Shown one piece after another: positions 15,908-24,636 of a DNA stretch of 64,000 nt (position 1 is the first letter of the stretch; each line of letters starts with the position of its first letter). The notes under the pieces are model-generated. The model was not told the origin of the DNA and made no database searches. It saw nothing but the letters and a program-made list of their open reading frames with translations. The DNA lies in assembly GCA_039024435.1 (NCBI GenBank), contig JBCCQH010000029.1, positions 1-64,000 on the forward strand, written 5' to 3'. The DNA comes from JBCCQH01 sp039024435. GTDB taxonomy: Bacteria > Bacteroidota > Bacteroidia > J057 > JADKCL01. The translations under genes and the position numbers were made by a program.

Positions 15908-16129
15908 TTAGTAGCATTCATTCAATATATCAGCCCCTTCTGTATGGTTGGTAAAAATTCCTTTGTCATCTATCGAAAATCGGAGGTGCTTGCTAGCATT
16001 TTCTAGCCTCTGTTTTAGATTTTCAACTAATACATACATTTGATCAAATTCTCGATAATCACCACCTGTGAAATCTACAATTTGGGGATGGATGAAACGA
16101 CCAGCAATGTTTGGAGATAAATAACCCAT
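15908..16129 (-). CDS. Small hypothetical protein
   Basis: This 73-residue protein (GYLSPNIAGRFIHPQIVDFT, then a helical segment VLVENLKQRLENASKHLRF) has no family that I recognise. It is convergent with, and directly abuts, the KOW-like gene. Low-GC composition matches the rest of the transposon. Confidence 0.4.
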   Translation of the reverse strand: MGYLSPNIAGRFIHPQIVDFTGGDYREFDQMYVLVENLKQRLENASKHLRFSIDDKGIFTNHTEGADILNECY

Positions 16130-16234
16130 AATAATTCAATTTTGAGCCGGACATCACTTTTGGTCGAGCAGCGTCCGGCTCATGCTTATTTAGAATAAGG
16201 TACGAATTAACCTGAGTAAAAGTTTATAGATTGA

Positions 16235-17320
16235 TCAATACCTTTCTTCTTTTATTAAGTTCCCCTCTTCGTCATATTCTTTCAGTAGTATCAGCTTTCC
16301 CCCTTCGTAGGGACTGAATTTCTTATGGATTTGAAGATTACCACCTTCATTATACTTCTTATACTCCAATAGGCAAACGTCTCTATTATCTTCAAAATCG
16401 CTGTATTTGGCCCACTCAAATACCTGACCATTCCGGTGATATATTTTCCATTCTCCGATTCTTATAGGGTCTTTGGCAGGTATCGATTTATAGGTTCCCT
16501 CTGAATAAAGCCCACCATCCTCATAGAAGGATTTATGGGGACCATCCCATTTGTCGTAATTGATCTGTCCTGATTCCTTTAGCTGCCCGTTATCATAATA
16601 GGTTCTAGCGAGTGTCTTGTCGTAGCCATATTCTTCCTCTGCAACCTTTTGGCCAGATTCATTATAATAGACCCAAAGACCAGAGTTCTCGATCTTTATG
16701 TTTAAACCTTGTCCTTTGATTTTTGCCTCTCCTTCGCTATCAATTTTTCCATCTGGATAGAAATTGATAATCTTCCCAATGAGGATTAGTGGGCCTTCGT
16801 TGCCAGTTACCAGAATCAATTTTTCCACCTTCCCATCTCCAAAGTAGGTGAAACTACTATCTGTGAGCATGTGATCTTTGAATTTCATCCTTTCAAGTAA
16901 TACGCCTGATTCCGAATAGGCTTCATAGGTCCCATTCAAAGCCCCATTGTCATATTTTTTTAGGTATTTTAATTTTCCGTTTGAATGAAATTCCTTCTTT
17001 ACCCCATGGAGATAGCCGGTTTGGTAAGTCGCCTCGATCTCCAAAATCCCATTCTCATAGTAGGAGAGGTATTTCCCATGTAGAATCCTTTGGGCGAAAC
17101 TCTGACCACCTGCTTCCATTCCCGTAAGAATTCCATCTTCCCTGTATTTGATGGTCCCTACTGTGGCCTTTTCGCCTTCAATGTACTGGTATTTGAGTTT
17201 GAGGATGGTCTTGCCATTATCCCAATATTCCGTGTGGGTCTTGGTGGTTTGAGCAGAGCAAAAGGAGAAAACGACGAGCAATAGGGCAATGACTAAAATG
17301 ATTTTTCTTTGCGTATTCAT
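16235..17320 (-). CDS. MORN-repeat (YwqK-like) secreted protein
   Basis: The 361-residue protein has a signal peptide (KIILVIALLLVVFSFCSA) and then many repeats of the pattern YYxNGxLxxxxxYxxGxxxGxxxxY, for example SYYENGILEIEATYQTGYLH and YYDNGQLKESGQINYDKWDG. These are MORN-type repeats of the family annotated as YwqK toxin-antitoxin antitoxins, a label with little experimental support. It is likely exported. It is the last gene before the right end of the transposon. Confidence 0.8.
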   Translation of the reverse strand: MNTQRKIILVIALLLVVFSFCSAQTTKTHTEYWDNGKTILKLKYQYIEGEKATVGTIKYREDGILTGMEAGGQSFAQRILHGKYLSYYENGILEIEATYQTGYLHGVKKEFHSNGKLKYLKKYDNGALNGTYEAYSESGVLLERMKFKDHMLTDSSFTYFGDGKVEKLILVTGNEGPLILIGKIINFYPDGKIDSEGEAKIKGQGLNIKIENSGLWVYYNESGQKVAEEEYGYDKTLARTYYDNGQLKESGQINYDKWDGPHKSFYEDGGLYSEGTYKSIPAKDPIRIGEWKIYHRNGQVFEWAKYSDFEDNRDVCLLEYKKYNEGGNLQIHKKFSPYEGGKLILLKEYDEEGNLIKEERY

Positions 17321-17705
17321 ATTTCTATCGGTTGAATCCGGAGGCCCAACGGATAGATTTATGATGCTTTTGAATGAAGAGGGGCGTGAACCTCAGCCTT
17401 CCACTTACCGCCTGAGGTACGCCAAGCACCCGCACAGATAGTTTCAGACAAATAGGAACACACCCCATACAGGTGCGCTAACCTAGTCATCTCTTCTGTG
17501 CATGATAATTTGGCGTTTTCAGGCAGAGAGATTTCCAGCTACGCTGTCTCTTGATATGTGATTACTTGATTATTTCTTCATAGGCGACTATTTGAAACGA
17601 TGTCGTCCTACAAAAATAATCTTTTTGGGGGGCTTTTCTTAGTCTGTATTTTGTGGGTTCCCGGTTGTACCCCTACGGGGCACTTGTCTCTAGGGTATAG
17701 TTATC

Positions 17706-17713
17706 TTAAAAAT
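17706..17713. repeat. Target site duplication, right
   Basis: TTAAAAAT directly follows the right terminal inverted repeat (ending GTTATC at 17705) and is identical to 11649-11656. Confidence 0.85.
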
Positions 17714-17787
17714 TAGAAAAACTCCCAGCGGAAATTTTCCACGGAAATTGAGAATTCTTCATTGAAAAATGTTCGTATTTTGGCGCT

Positions 17788-18903
17788 ATGAAAGTTCTGA
17801 TTGCGCCGGATAAATTTAAAGGGACTTTGACCGCTGCGGAAGTTGCGGAGGCCATGGCCACGGGAGTGCGCCAGGTGCAGCCGGACTACGAGGTGGAATT
17901 GCTACCGCTGGCCGACGGGGGCGAAGGGACCGCGGCCATTTTGACGCAAGCGGATGAAGGGAGCTGGACGGGTGCCCGGGCTTCGGATGCGATGTTTCGC
18001 CAGGTGAGTTGCGGCTACGGAGTGGGTTTCCACGGGGACATGGCGTTCATCGACGTGGCGGAGGCATCGGGATGGTACCGGCTGACCGAGCGCGAACGCA
18101 ACCCCCTGCGCACCACCACGCTCGGCACCGGCGAACTGATGGCGGTGGCGATGCGAAATCGGTGCAAGACCCTGGTCATCGGGTTGGGGGGCAGCGCGAC
18201 CATCGATTTGGGCATGGGGATCATGCACGGCCTCGGGGTGCGTTTTTACGACAAGGAAAAAAATCTGCTCTCTCCCATGGGGGGCAATCTGGAAAAGGTA
18301 CATCGCATCGACCATTCGACGGCGCATCCCCGACTACCGGTCACCAAAATGATCTTGCTTACCGATGTCGACAATCCCCTGCTCGGCGAAAATGGCGCGC
18401 TGATGTTTGCCCGGCAAAAAGGATTGCGGGAGGCGGACCGCTCTCGGATGTTGGCCGGAATGGCCCATTTTGCCAATCTGCTGGAACGCGAATTCGGGGT
18501 GCAGACCGATCTTCCTGGCACCGGAGCCGCCGGCGGTGCGGCTTTGGGCTGCATGGCCTTGGCCCGCACCAAGGTTCAGCCCGGCGCGCGCTACGTCATG
18601 AAAACCCAGGAGTTTCGTGCGGCGGCCAAATCGGCGGATCTGATTCTCACCGGAGAAGGCCACTTGGATGCTCAGACCGCTCGGGGAAAAGTAGTTGCCG
18701 AAGTGGCCACCCAGGCGGCCGCATTGGGCATTCCCGCTCTCGCCGTCGCTGGAACGGTCACCCTCGCGCCCCAGGAAATCGAAAACCTCGGTCTCATCCG
18801 CGCCACTCCGCTTTACCCCGAAGCCCCGCCAGTGCGCACCTCCGCCCGCGAGCACCGCGCCGCTATCGTCCAGGCTGTCGCCGCGCTGTTGAAAAACCGA
18901 TGA
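17788..18903 (+). CDS. Glycerate kinase
   Basis: The 371-residue protein begins KVLIAPDKFKGTLTAAEVAE. It has LADGGEGTA, IGLGGSATIDLGMGI, GTGAAGGAALG and LTGEGHLDAQTARGK, the signatures of the GarK/GlxK glycerate kinase family (glycerate + ATP to phosphoglycerate) in glyoxylate and serine-related metabolism. Length is normal. It sits just outside the transposon, whose insertion leaves only about 75 bp for its promoter. Confidence 0.93.
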   Translation: MKVLIAPDKFKGTLTAAEVAEAMATGVRQVQPDYEVELLPLADGGEGTAAILTQADEGSWTGARASDAMFRQVSCGYGVGFHGDMAFIDVAEASGWYRLTERERNPLRTTTLGTGELMAVAMRNRCKTLVIGLGGSATIDLGMGIMHGLGVRFYDKEKNLLSPMGGNLEKVHRIDHSTAHPRLPVTKMILLTDVDNPLLGENGALMFARQKGLREADRSRMLAGMAHFANLLEREFGVQTDLPGTGAAGGAALGCMALARTKVQPGARYVMKTQEFRAAAKSADLILTGEGHLDAQTARGKVVAEVATQAAALGIPALAVAGTVTLAPQEIENLGLIRATPLYPEAPPVRTSAREHRAAIVQAVAALLKNR

Positions 18904-19023
18904 GTTGTCCACGCGCAAAACTATTTTGCCCGCCAGCGGTCTTCAACAGTGTGGGGCAGTAGATCCTTCTGGGCCAGCCGCCTCCCAAACAACGCCGATT
19001 CCAACGCACGATACGATAAGTCA

Positions 19024-19190
19024 AGAAGCGCTTTAAAATTGATGGGTGAAAATTGCCATCGCTGATTTTTTGTCACTGAAGATCCATTTTCAAGACCAAA
19101 GTTCAAACTCGGGACGAGAAGCTAGCCCCAAAGTGATGAAAAAAATGCCCGCGCAAATGGCGCCAGATCAAATGCTAAATCGCTTCCAAA
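19024..19190 (-). repeat. MITE-like repeat, decayed full-length copy
   Basis: Compared with the minus-strand form of the MITE, this region keeps CTTTAAAATTGATGGGTGAA, ATTGCCATCGCTGATTTTTTG, CCATTTTCAAGACC, GGGACGAGAAGCTAGCCCC and GAAAAAAATGCCC in the same order. It is about 165 bp long, like the intact copies, with many substitutions. No gene is present between 18904 and 19286. Confidence 0.6.
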
Positions 19191-19286
19191 GTCGGTCCCA
19201 AAAAATCCTAGGCAAATTTTTAGCCTAGGCGTTATCCGGTGACTTTGTGGCTTTTATGTAAGGAAGAATTTTATTTAATTTTAAAA

Positions 19287-19793
19287 ATGCAATTAGAAGA
19301 GGCGAAAGACCGGTTCATTTCCAGCTGGGGCACCCTCGGGTCTTCGTGGGGAATCAATCGGACCATGGCACAAATCCATTCCCTACTGCTGATCACCAAA
19401 AATCCGTTAAGTGCGGAAGAGGTGATGGCGGCCCTGCAAATCTCCCGTGGAAATGCCAACATGAACCTGCGTGCCCTAATCGATTGGGGACTCGTGTACC
19501 GCGAACACAAAAGCGGTGAACGCAAAGAATTTTTCGTGGCCGAAAAAGATATATGGGAAGTGGCCCGTCGGGTCATGATGGAACGCAAGCGCCGCGAAAT
19601 CGAACCCGTCATCCGGGTTCTCGAAGAGGTCGGCCAGATCAAAGAAGACGACAACGAAGAAGGTGTCCTGGAATTCAAAGAGATGATCCGCAAGATCAGC
19701 GAATTTGTGGAAAAAGTGGACAAACTCTCCGAAAAACTGGGTCGCGCGGATCGCAATTGGTTCTTCCGCTCGATCATGAAGATTCTCAACTGA
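19287..19793 (+). CDS. GbsR/MarR-like transcriptional regulator
   Basis: The 168-residue protein has a winged-helix core: SLLLITKNPLSAEEVMAALQ, ISRGNANMNLRALIDWGLVY and HKSGERKEFFVAEKDIW, followed by a helical dimerisation region. The start FISSWGTLGSSWGINRTMAQ is typical of GbsR-type regulators. It should bind DNA as a dimer; the target is unknown. ATG 19287 is chosen because the upstream extension to 19239 lacks conservation. It is followed after 31 bp by the T9SS sulfotransferase-like gene. Confidence 0.85.
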   Translation: MQLEEAKDRFISSWGTLGSSWGINRTMAQIHSLLLITKNPLSAEEVMAALQISRGNANMNLRALIDWGLVYREHKSGERKEFFVAEKDIWEVARRVMMERKRREIEPVIRVLEEVGQIKEDDNEEGVLEFKEMIRKISEFVEKVDKLSEKLGRADRNWFFRSIMKILN

Positions 19794-19824
19794 GGCGTGA
19801 GCCCGTCTTTATCCTACTGCTTTC

Positions 19825-21519
19825 ATGCCAATCCACCACGTACTCCGCTCCGCTTTTGCTTTGCTCCTCGTACTCTTGAGCGCACCGGCGGTTTCGGGGC
19901 AATCGGCACGTACGGTAGGCGTTTTACAGTTTGATTCGGCGCAAGCGGTCACGGGCTATACCCTGTTTTCCCCCATTCGGGCCAAACGCACCTACCTCAT
20001 TGACAACTGCGGCTTCATCGTCAATCAGTGGTCGAGCAACTACAATCCCGCTCTGATGGCCTACCTGACCGATGATGGGCACTTGTTCCATACTGGGGTT
20101 GATGAACTCACGCCTACCTTCCGTTCCGGCGGCGGTGTGGGAGGCTACCTGGAGCTTCTGGATTGGGATGGCAACGTGGTGTGGAGTTATCTGCTTTCCA
20201 CCCCCTTCCAATGCCAGCACCACGACGCAATTGTCCTGCCCAACGGAAACGTTTTGGCCCTGGCCTGGGAATTGTTTACCGATGCTGAAGCGGTCAATGC
20301 CGGGCGGGACCCCAACCTGATCAACCAGGGCGAAATTTGGGGCGAAAAACTGATCGAGTTGCGGCCAGTTCTGCCCGATTCGGCGGAGGTCATCTGGGAG
20401 TGGCGCGTGTGGGACCACGTCGTGCAGAACTACGACGCTACCAAACCCAATTTTGGGATCATCGCCGACCATCCGGAGTTGCTTGATTTGAATTGGGACG
20501 AATTTGGGAACGGAAAAAAGGACTGGCTCCACTTTAACGCGGTGGATTACAACGCGGCGGAAGATCAGATCGTCCTGAGTTCCCGCAACACGAGCGAAAT
20601 CTACATCATCGATCACAGCACCACCCCGGCGGAGGCCGCTGGACACACGGGAGGGCGCTCGGGAAAAGGCGGTGACTTTCTTTGGCGCTGGGGCAATCCC
20701 CAGGTCTACGACCGCGGTGATGCTTCAACCCGGCAGTTTTATTGGCAGCACAATCCCAACTGGATCGACAGCGGCTACGTCAATTCGGGAAAAATCATCG
20801 CGTTTAACAATGGGACTTACCGCCCGGGCAATGACTACTCTACGGTGGACCTACTCGACGTCTTACCGGATGCGCAGGGCAATTACGCGCTGTTGGCGGA
20901 TGGAACCTTTGCGCCTGCGGCTCCGGACTGGCAGTATACAGCGCCCAATCCCACCGATCTGTTCTCCCCCTTCATTTCTGGTGCCCAAGGTCTCCCCAAC
21001 GGCAATGTTCTCATCGCCAACGGCAACCAAGGAACTTTTATCGAGGTCAATCCCGCCAAAGATCAAGTCTGGCGCTACCGCAATCCCGACATCGGCAATA
21101 CGATCGTCGTCCAAGGGGACTCAATTCCCGGCGAAAGTGTCGCCGACCAGTTGGTAAATGGGGTGTTTCGCGCGGTGCGCTATCTGCCGGACCATCCCGG
21201 CCTCGCGGACAAGGTGCTGACTCCTGGATCGACTGTGGAACCGGATCCGAATCCGGTGCCGTGCAATGCGCTTTCCCGGACGAATCCGTCGGTGTTGCCG
21301 GCATTTGTCCGTTACCCAAATCCGGGAACGACCTACCTCAAAGTGGAGTTGCCGGGGCGGAAGACGGCCAAGTATCGGGTGGTGGACGCATTGGGACGGG
21401 AAAAACAGTCGGGGGTGATGCGTGCGGGTTCGGGGGAACTGGACCTCACCGATTTGCTTCCGGGGTGGTATCTGTTGCAGGTAGACGGTTACGCACCGCA
21501 GCGATTCGTCAAGCAGTAA
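19825..21519 (+). CDS. Arylsulfotransferase-like (ASST) protein with T9SS sorting domain
   Basis: The 564-residue protein has a signal peptide (FALLLVLLSAPAVSGQ) and an ASST-like six-bladed propeller region (SPIRAKRTYLIDNCGFIVNQ, WDGNVVWSYL, QCQHHDAIVLPNGNVLALAW, LPNGNVLIANGNQGTFIEV). A C-terminal type A sorting domain (YPNPGTTYLKVELPG to VDGYAPQRFVKQ) completes it. ASST enzymes move sulfate between phenols; here the H-H-D segment resembles the active-site region, but catalysis is unproven. It would be exported by T9SS to the surface. A paralog lies at 38131-39807. Confidence 0.82.
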   Translation: MPIHHVLRSAFALLLVLLSAPAVSGQSARTVGVLQFDSAQAVTGYTLFSPIRAKRTYLIDNCGFIVNQWSSNYNPALMAYLTDDGHLFHTGVDELTPTFRSGGGVGGYLELLDWDGNVVWSYLLSTPFQCQHHDAIVLPNGNVLALAWELFTDAEAVNAGRDPNLINQGEIWGEKLIELRPVLPDSAEVIWEWRVWDHVVQNYDATKPNFGIIADHPELLDLNWDEFGNGKKDWLHFNAVDYNAAEDQIVLSSRNTSEIYIIDHSTTPAEAAGHTGGRSGKGGDFLWRWGNPQVYDRGDASTRQFYWQHNPNWIDSGYVNSGKIIAFNNGTYRPGNDYSTVDLLDVLPDAQGNYALLADGTFAPAAPDWQYTAPNPTDLFSPFISGAQGLPNGNVLIANGNQGTFIEVNPAKDQVWRYRNPDIGNTIVVQGDSIPGESVADQLVNGVFRAVRYLPDHPGLADKVLTPGSTVEPDPNPVPCNALSRTNPSVLPAFVRYPNPGTTYLKVELPGRKTAKYRVVDALGREKQSGVMRAGSGELDLTDLLPGWYLLQVDGYAPQRFVKQ

Positions 21520-21535
21520 GCGGATTCATGCGCGG

Positions 21536-22708
21536 CTATTGGGCATCGGCCAATATTTCCGACAGCACCGCGACCACGTGGGCGACATCGGCATCTTCCA
21601 TCGCGGGATAAAACGGTAAGCTGAGGTTGTTCATCCCGATGTACTCGGCGTGGGGGAAGGCCCCCGGAACCGAACAATAGGTCTGCCGGTACCAGGAAAA
21701 CAGGTGGATCGGCGTGTAATTCACCGACAGTTCCACCCCTCGGGTTCGAGCGCGCTGGATGATCTCCCCGCGTGACATTTTTAGTTCTTCGCTGCGCAAC
21801 ACCACCTGGTAGAGGTGCAGCGCTGATTTCCCTCCTGGAGTGAGCTTTACCAGATTCACCGCGTTCTGCGGCCCGAAAGCCGCATCGTATTGCAATTTGA
21901 TCGCCTGGCGGCGGGCGTACATTTCCTCCAATTTGTCCATTTGCGCTAACCCCAGCGCGGCTTCTACGTCGCTCATATTTGCCTTGTAACCGGGCATCAC
22001 CACGTCGTAGAGCGGCTCACCTTCGACCTCCATGCGCTGGTACGTGCCCTTGTCGACTCCGTGGCGGCTCATTTTCCGGAGCAAAGCCGCCGTCGTTTCA
22101 TCCCGGCAACTCAGCATGCCGCCCTCGGCGGTAGTGATGTTTTTGGTGGCGTAGAAGCTGAACGCGCCCGCCAGGCCAAAAGTTCCCAAGGGCTGTCCCT
22201 GGAATTCCCCTTCCAGGGCGTGGGCGCAGTCTTCGATCAGTTCCAGTCCATGCCGTTCGGCGATTTCGGTCAGGGCGTCCATGCGGCAGGGATTGCCGCC
22301 CAGGTGGACCGGCAAGATGGCCCGCGTCTTGGGGGTGATGCGCTGCTCAACCCGTTGGGGATCAAGGTTGAAGGTGTCGGGTTCCACGTCGGCGAAGACC
22401 ACCCTCCCGCCCGCGTGGACGATACAATTGGCGGTCGAAACGAAGGTCAGGGGAGTAGTGATCACCTCTTCGTCGGACTTGAGGTTGAGGCTCCGCAGGG
22501 CCAGCAGCATCGCGGAGGTGCAGCTGTTGGTTGCGACGCAGGGCCGTCCCCATTTCATGGCCGAGACCCGCTCCTCGAACCGTTTGGTCCGGGGGCCTGC
22601 GGTCAGCCAGCCCGAGCGCAGGGCCTCGGTCACCGCCGTGATCTCCGCTTCGGTGATCAGGGAACGGTGGTACGGCACGTGGCGGTATGGCGCAGCATTT
22701 TCCGGCAT
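21536..22708 (-). CDS. DegT/DnrJ/EryC1/StrS family aminotransferase
   Basis: The 390-residue PLP-dependent enzyme has the family markers PLTFVSTANCIVHAGGRVVF, IEDCAHALEG (Asp160) and FSFYATKNITTAEGGML with the PLP lysine at 189. Family members aminate nucleotide-linked ketosugars for cell-surface glycans such as O-antigen. No other sugar-pathway gene is adjacent, so the substrate is unknown. Confidence 0.93.
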   Translation of the reverse strand: MPENAAPYRHVPYHRSLITEAEITAVTEALRSGWLTAGPRTKRFEERVSAMKWGRPCVATNSCTSAMLLALRSLNLKSDEEVITTPLTFVSTANCIVHAGGRVVFADVEPDTFNLDPQRVEQRITPKTRAILPVHLGGNPCRMDALTEIAERHGLELIEDCAHALEGEFQGQPLGTFGLAGAFSFYATKNITTAEGGMLSCRDETTAALLRKMSRHGVDKGTYQRMEVEGEPLYDVVMPGYKANMSDVEAALGLAQMDKLEEMYARRQAIKLQYDAAFGPQNAVNLVKLTPGGKSALHLYQVVLRSEELKMSRGEIIQRARTRGVELSVNYTPIHLFSWYRQTYCSVPGAFPHAEYIGMNNLSLPFYPAMEDADVAHVVAVLSEILADAQ

Positions 22709-22773
22709 TGCGCGATGAAGGTAGGAAATTTACCCATAAAATGGTGGAGGAATCGGGCAGGGGCGGGAGGATG

Positions 22774-23868
22774 TTATTCCAGGTAGGCCTTGCGGTAGAG
22801 GCGCATTTTTTCGAGGGCGGCCTGGAAATCGTCCGGCAAGGCGGAACTGAAGTGGACCTTTTTCATCGTGCGCGGGTGGGTAAAGCTCAGGGTCCGGGCG
22901 TGGAGGGCCTGCCGGGGCAGGACGGTGAGCAGGTTGTGGATGAAGGCTTCATATTTGGGGGTGCTCAACCGCGCCAGGACATTCTTTCCGCCGTAAAACC
23001 AGTCGGCAAACAGGGTGTGCCCGATGTGCTTCATGTGGACGCGGATCTGGTGGGTGCGTCCGGTTTCCAGTTTGCATTGGACCAGGGTGGCAAACCGGAA
23101 CCGCTCCAGCACTCTGTAGTGGGTGATCGCGTGCTTGCCCACCGAGCCGTCGGGATAGACATCGAAGCGCTTGCGGTCCCCGCGGCTGCGGCCCACGTGC
23201 CCTTCGATGGTGCCTTCATCTTCTTTGACGTCGCCCCAGACAATCGCATTGTAGAGCCGGTCGATGGAGCGTTCGTAGAATTGGCGGGAGAGAAAGTGGT
23301 TCGCAAATTCGGTCTTGGGGATGACGAGCAGTCCGCTGGTGTCCTTGTCGATCCGGTGGACGAGGCTGGGAAATTGCCATTCCTCGCGGGGGGCATCGAG
23401 CCGCTCCTGGTTGAGGTAGTAGAGCAATGCGTGCAACATCGTGCCGGTCCAGTTGCCGACACCGGGATGGACGACCATTCCGGGCTGCTTGTTGAGCATG
23501 ATGAGGTCTTCGTCTTCGTATTCGAGGACGAGGGGGATGTTTTCCGGGGCGAGTTCGGGCGGGGGCGGAGTCGGAAAGACGATGGTGACCTCATCGCCGG
23601 GTTTGATTTTGTAGGCGGGCTTGACGGTTTTACCGTTGACGCGGACACAGCCAGCGAGGGCGGCATTTTTGATCATGGTGCGCGACTTGTTGCGCAGCAG
23701 GGTGGTGAGCCACTGGTCGAGGCGCATGAGGCGCTGTCCGGGATCGGCGTAGAGGCGCTTGTGCTCGTACATGCCCTCCTCGTCGGGCCCGTCCTCGGTG
23801 AGTTCAGGGTCGGCGAGGCGTTCCTCGGTGTCGCGGGGATTGATATGTTCCGGATGGGCTTCGGGCAT
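22774..23868 (-). CDS. RluA-family 23S rRNA pseudouridine synthase
   Basis: The 364-residue protein has an acidic N-terminal extension (about 35 residues), an S4 RNA-binding domain (LRNKSRTMIKNAALAGCVRV, residues about 48-95) and a catalytic domain. The catalytic motif HRIDKDTSG lies at 171-179, with Asp174 as nucleophile, and ETGRTHQIRVHM near the C-terminus. This is the RluA/RluD class, which isomerises uridines in 23S rRNA. Confidence 0.93.
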   Translation of the reverse strand: MPEAHPEHINPRDTEERLADPELTEDGPDEEGMYEHKRLYADPGQRLMRLDQWLTTLLRNKSRTMIKNAALAGCVRVNGKTVKPAYKIKPGDEVTIVFPTPPPPELAPENIPLVLEYEDEDLIMLNKQPGMVVHPGVGNWTGTMLHALLYYLNQERLDAPREEWQFPSLVHRIDKDTSGLLVIPKTEFANHFLSRQFYERSIDRLYNAIVWGDVKEDEGTIEGHVGRSRGDRKRFDVYPDGSVGKHAITHYRVLERFRFATLVQCKLETGRTHQIRVHMKHIGHTLFADWFYGGKNVLARLSTPKYEAFIHNLLTVLPRQALHARTLSFTHPRTMKKVHFSSALPDDFQAALEKMRLYRKAYLE

Positions 23869-24135
23869 GGCGCGGCGTTTCCGGAGGCAAAGATAGGAAT
23901 TTTGTGGGGTCAGTGGTTTTGGGGGAATGGGGGTAAAAATGCAAGGTTGGGAAAATCATCGCGTGCGCACGCTGTACCGGGCGGCTGCGATCCCCTTCGT
24001 GCATGGTAAACCGTTGGGTGGCGCCGCGCTTTCGGCACCGCAGCGCTGCATGCATTTTTCCGCACAACTACTCCCGATGTAAAATTATCGTTCGCCCGAG
24101 GGAGGGCAGAGTTCAGATCAGGGGGGGAGGGACAA

Positions 24136-24636
24136 CTATTGCTTCCTTTCCGTTAGACTCCCAACCATGAGTTCTGTTTTCCAAACCGAATCCGGCAGTT
24201 GTGAACTCGGAACGTAGCGCAAGGTCTGCTGGATCCAGTCTTTTTTGCGCTGGACGATTTGGTCCGGGGTTAAGTGATCATAGGATGAAAGGTGCAGGAG
24301 CAAACTATCTCCAGGGGCAACCGTTTCGACCGCTGCGCCTGAATGACGACCGTAAGTGACTTCTCCTTTCGGCAAGGTGAGTATAAATGGCCCCTGTCCT
24401 TTCCGCCAATCTTTTCGCACATGTAAACGCTGGGTTTCCGTGCTTAGGTTGATGACCTGCACTTCCAAATGATCGGTCATGTAGGCGTCGTGACTCTGGG
24501 GTGAGGGGGCTTCAATGCTGGCAGAAATCCAGCGCAATTCCAGTTGCGTAGTTGAAATTTGATCGCCGCAACCTGCGAGGAGCAGGAGAAACAGCCCCGG
24601 CAATAATACCGCTTTGTCTTGCTCACTTCCATTCAA
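24136..24636 (-). CDS. Putative lipoprotein
   Basis: The 166-residue protein has a hydrophobic start and a lipobox (LLPGLFLLLLAGCGD, Cys25), so it is likely lipid-anchored. The rest (WISASIEAPSPQSHDAYMTD, a beta-rich body) matches no family I know. Its start overlaps the end of the upstream metallopeptidase-like gene by 14 bp, so the two are co-expressed. An immunity or accessory role for the neighbour is possible (inference). Confidence 0.6.
   Translation of the reverse strand: MNGSEQDKAVLLPGLFLLLLAGCGDQISTTQLELRWISASIEAPSPQSHDAYMTDHLEVQVINLSTETQRLHVRKDWRKGQGPFILTLPKGEVTYGRHSGAAVETVAPGDSLLLHLSSYDHLTPDQIVQRKKDWIQQTLRYVPSSQLPDSVWKTELMVGSLTERKQ

Larger units (their letters stand above)
11657..17705. 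mobile_element. IS1595-type transposon with passenger genes, about 6.05 kb
   Basis: The left end reads GATAACTATACCCTA then AGACAAGTACCC (11657-11683). The right end, on the other strand from 17705, reads GATAACTATACCCTA then GAGACAAGTGCCC. The two ends match except for one inserted base and one substitution. An exact 8-bp direct repeat TTAAAAAT abuts both. The interior is clearly more AT-rich than the flanks. It holds two IS1595-type transposases, a HEPN/winged-helix gene pair, four small genes and a MORN-repeat protein. Which transposase moves the unit is unknown. The stretch 17330-17650 inside the right end shows no gene. Confidence 0.85.

Noticed and set aside
22687..24009. Long plus-strand open frame of 440 codons
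   Set aside because: It lies opposite the pseudouridine synthase gene, which has clear S4 and HRIDKDTSG motifs. The plus frame has no family features and reflects GC-rich codon use.
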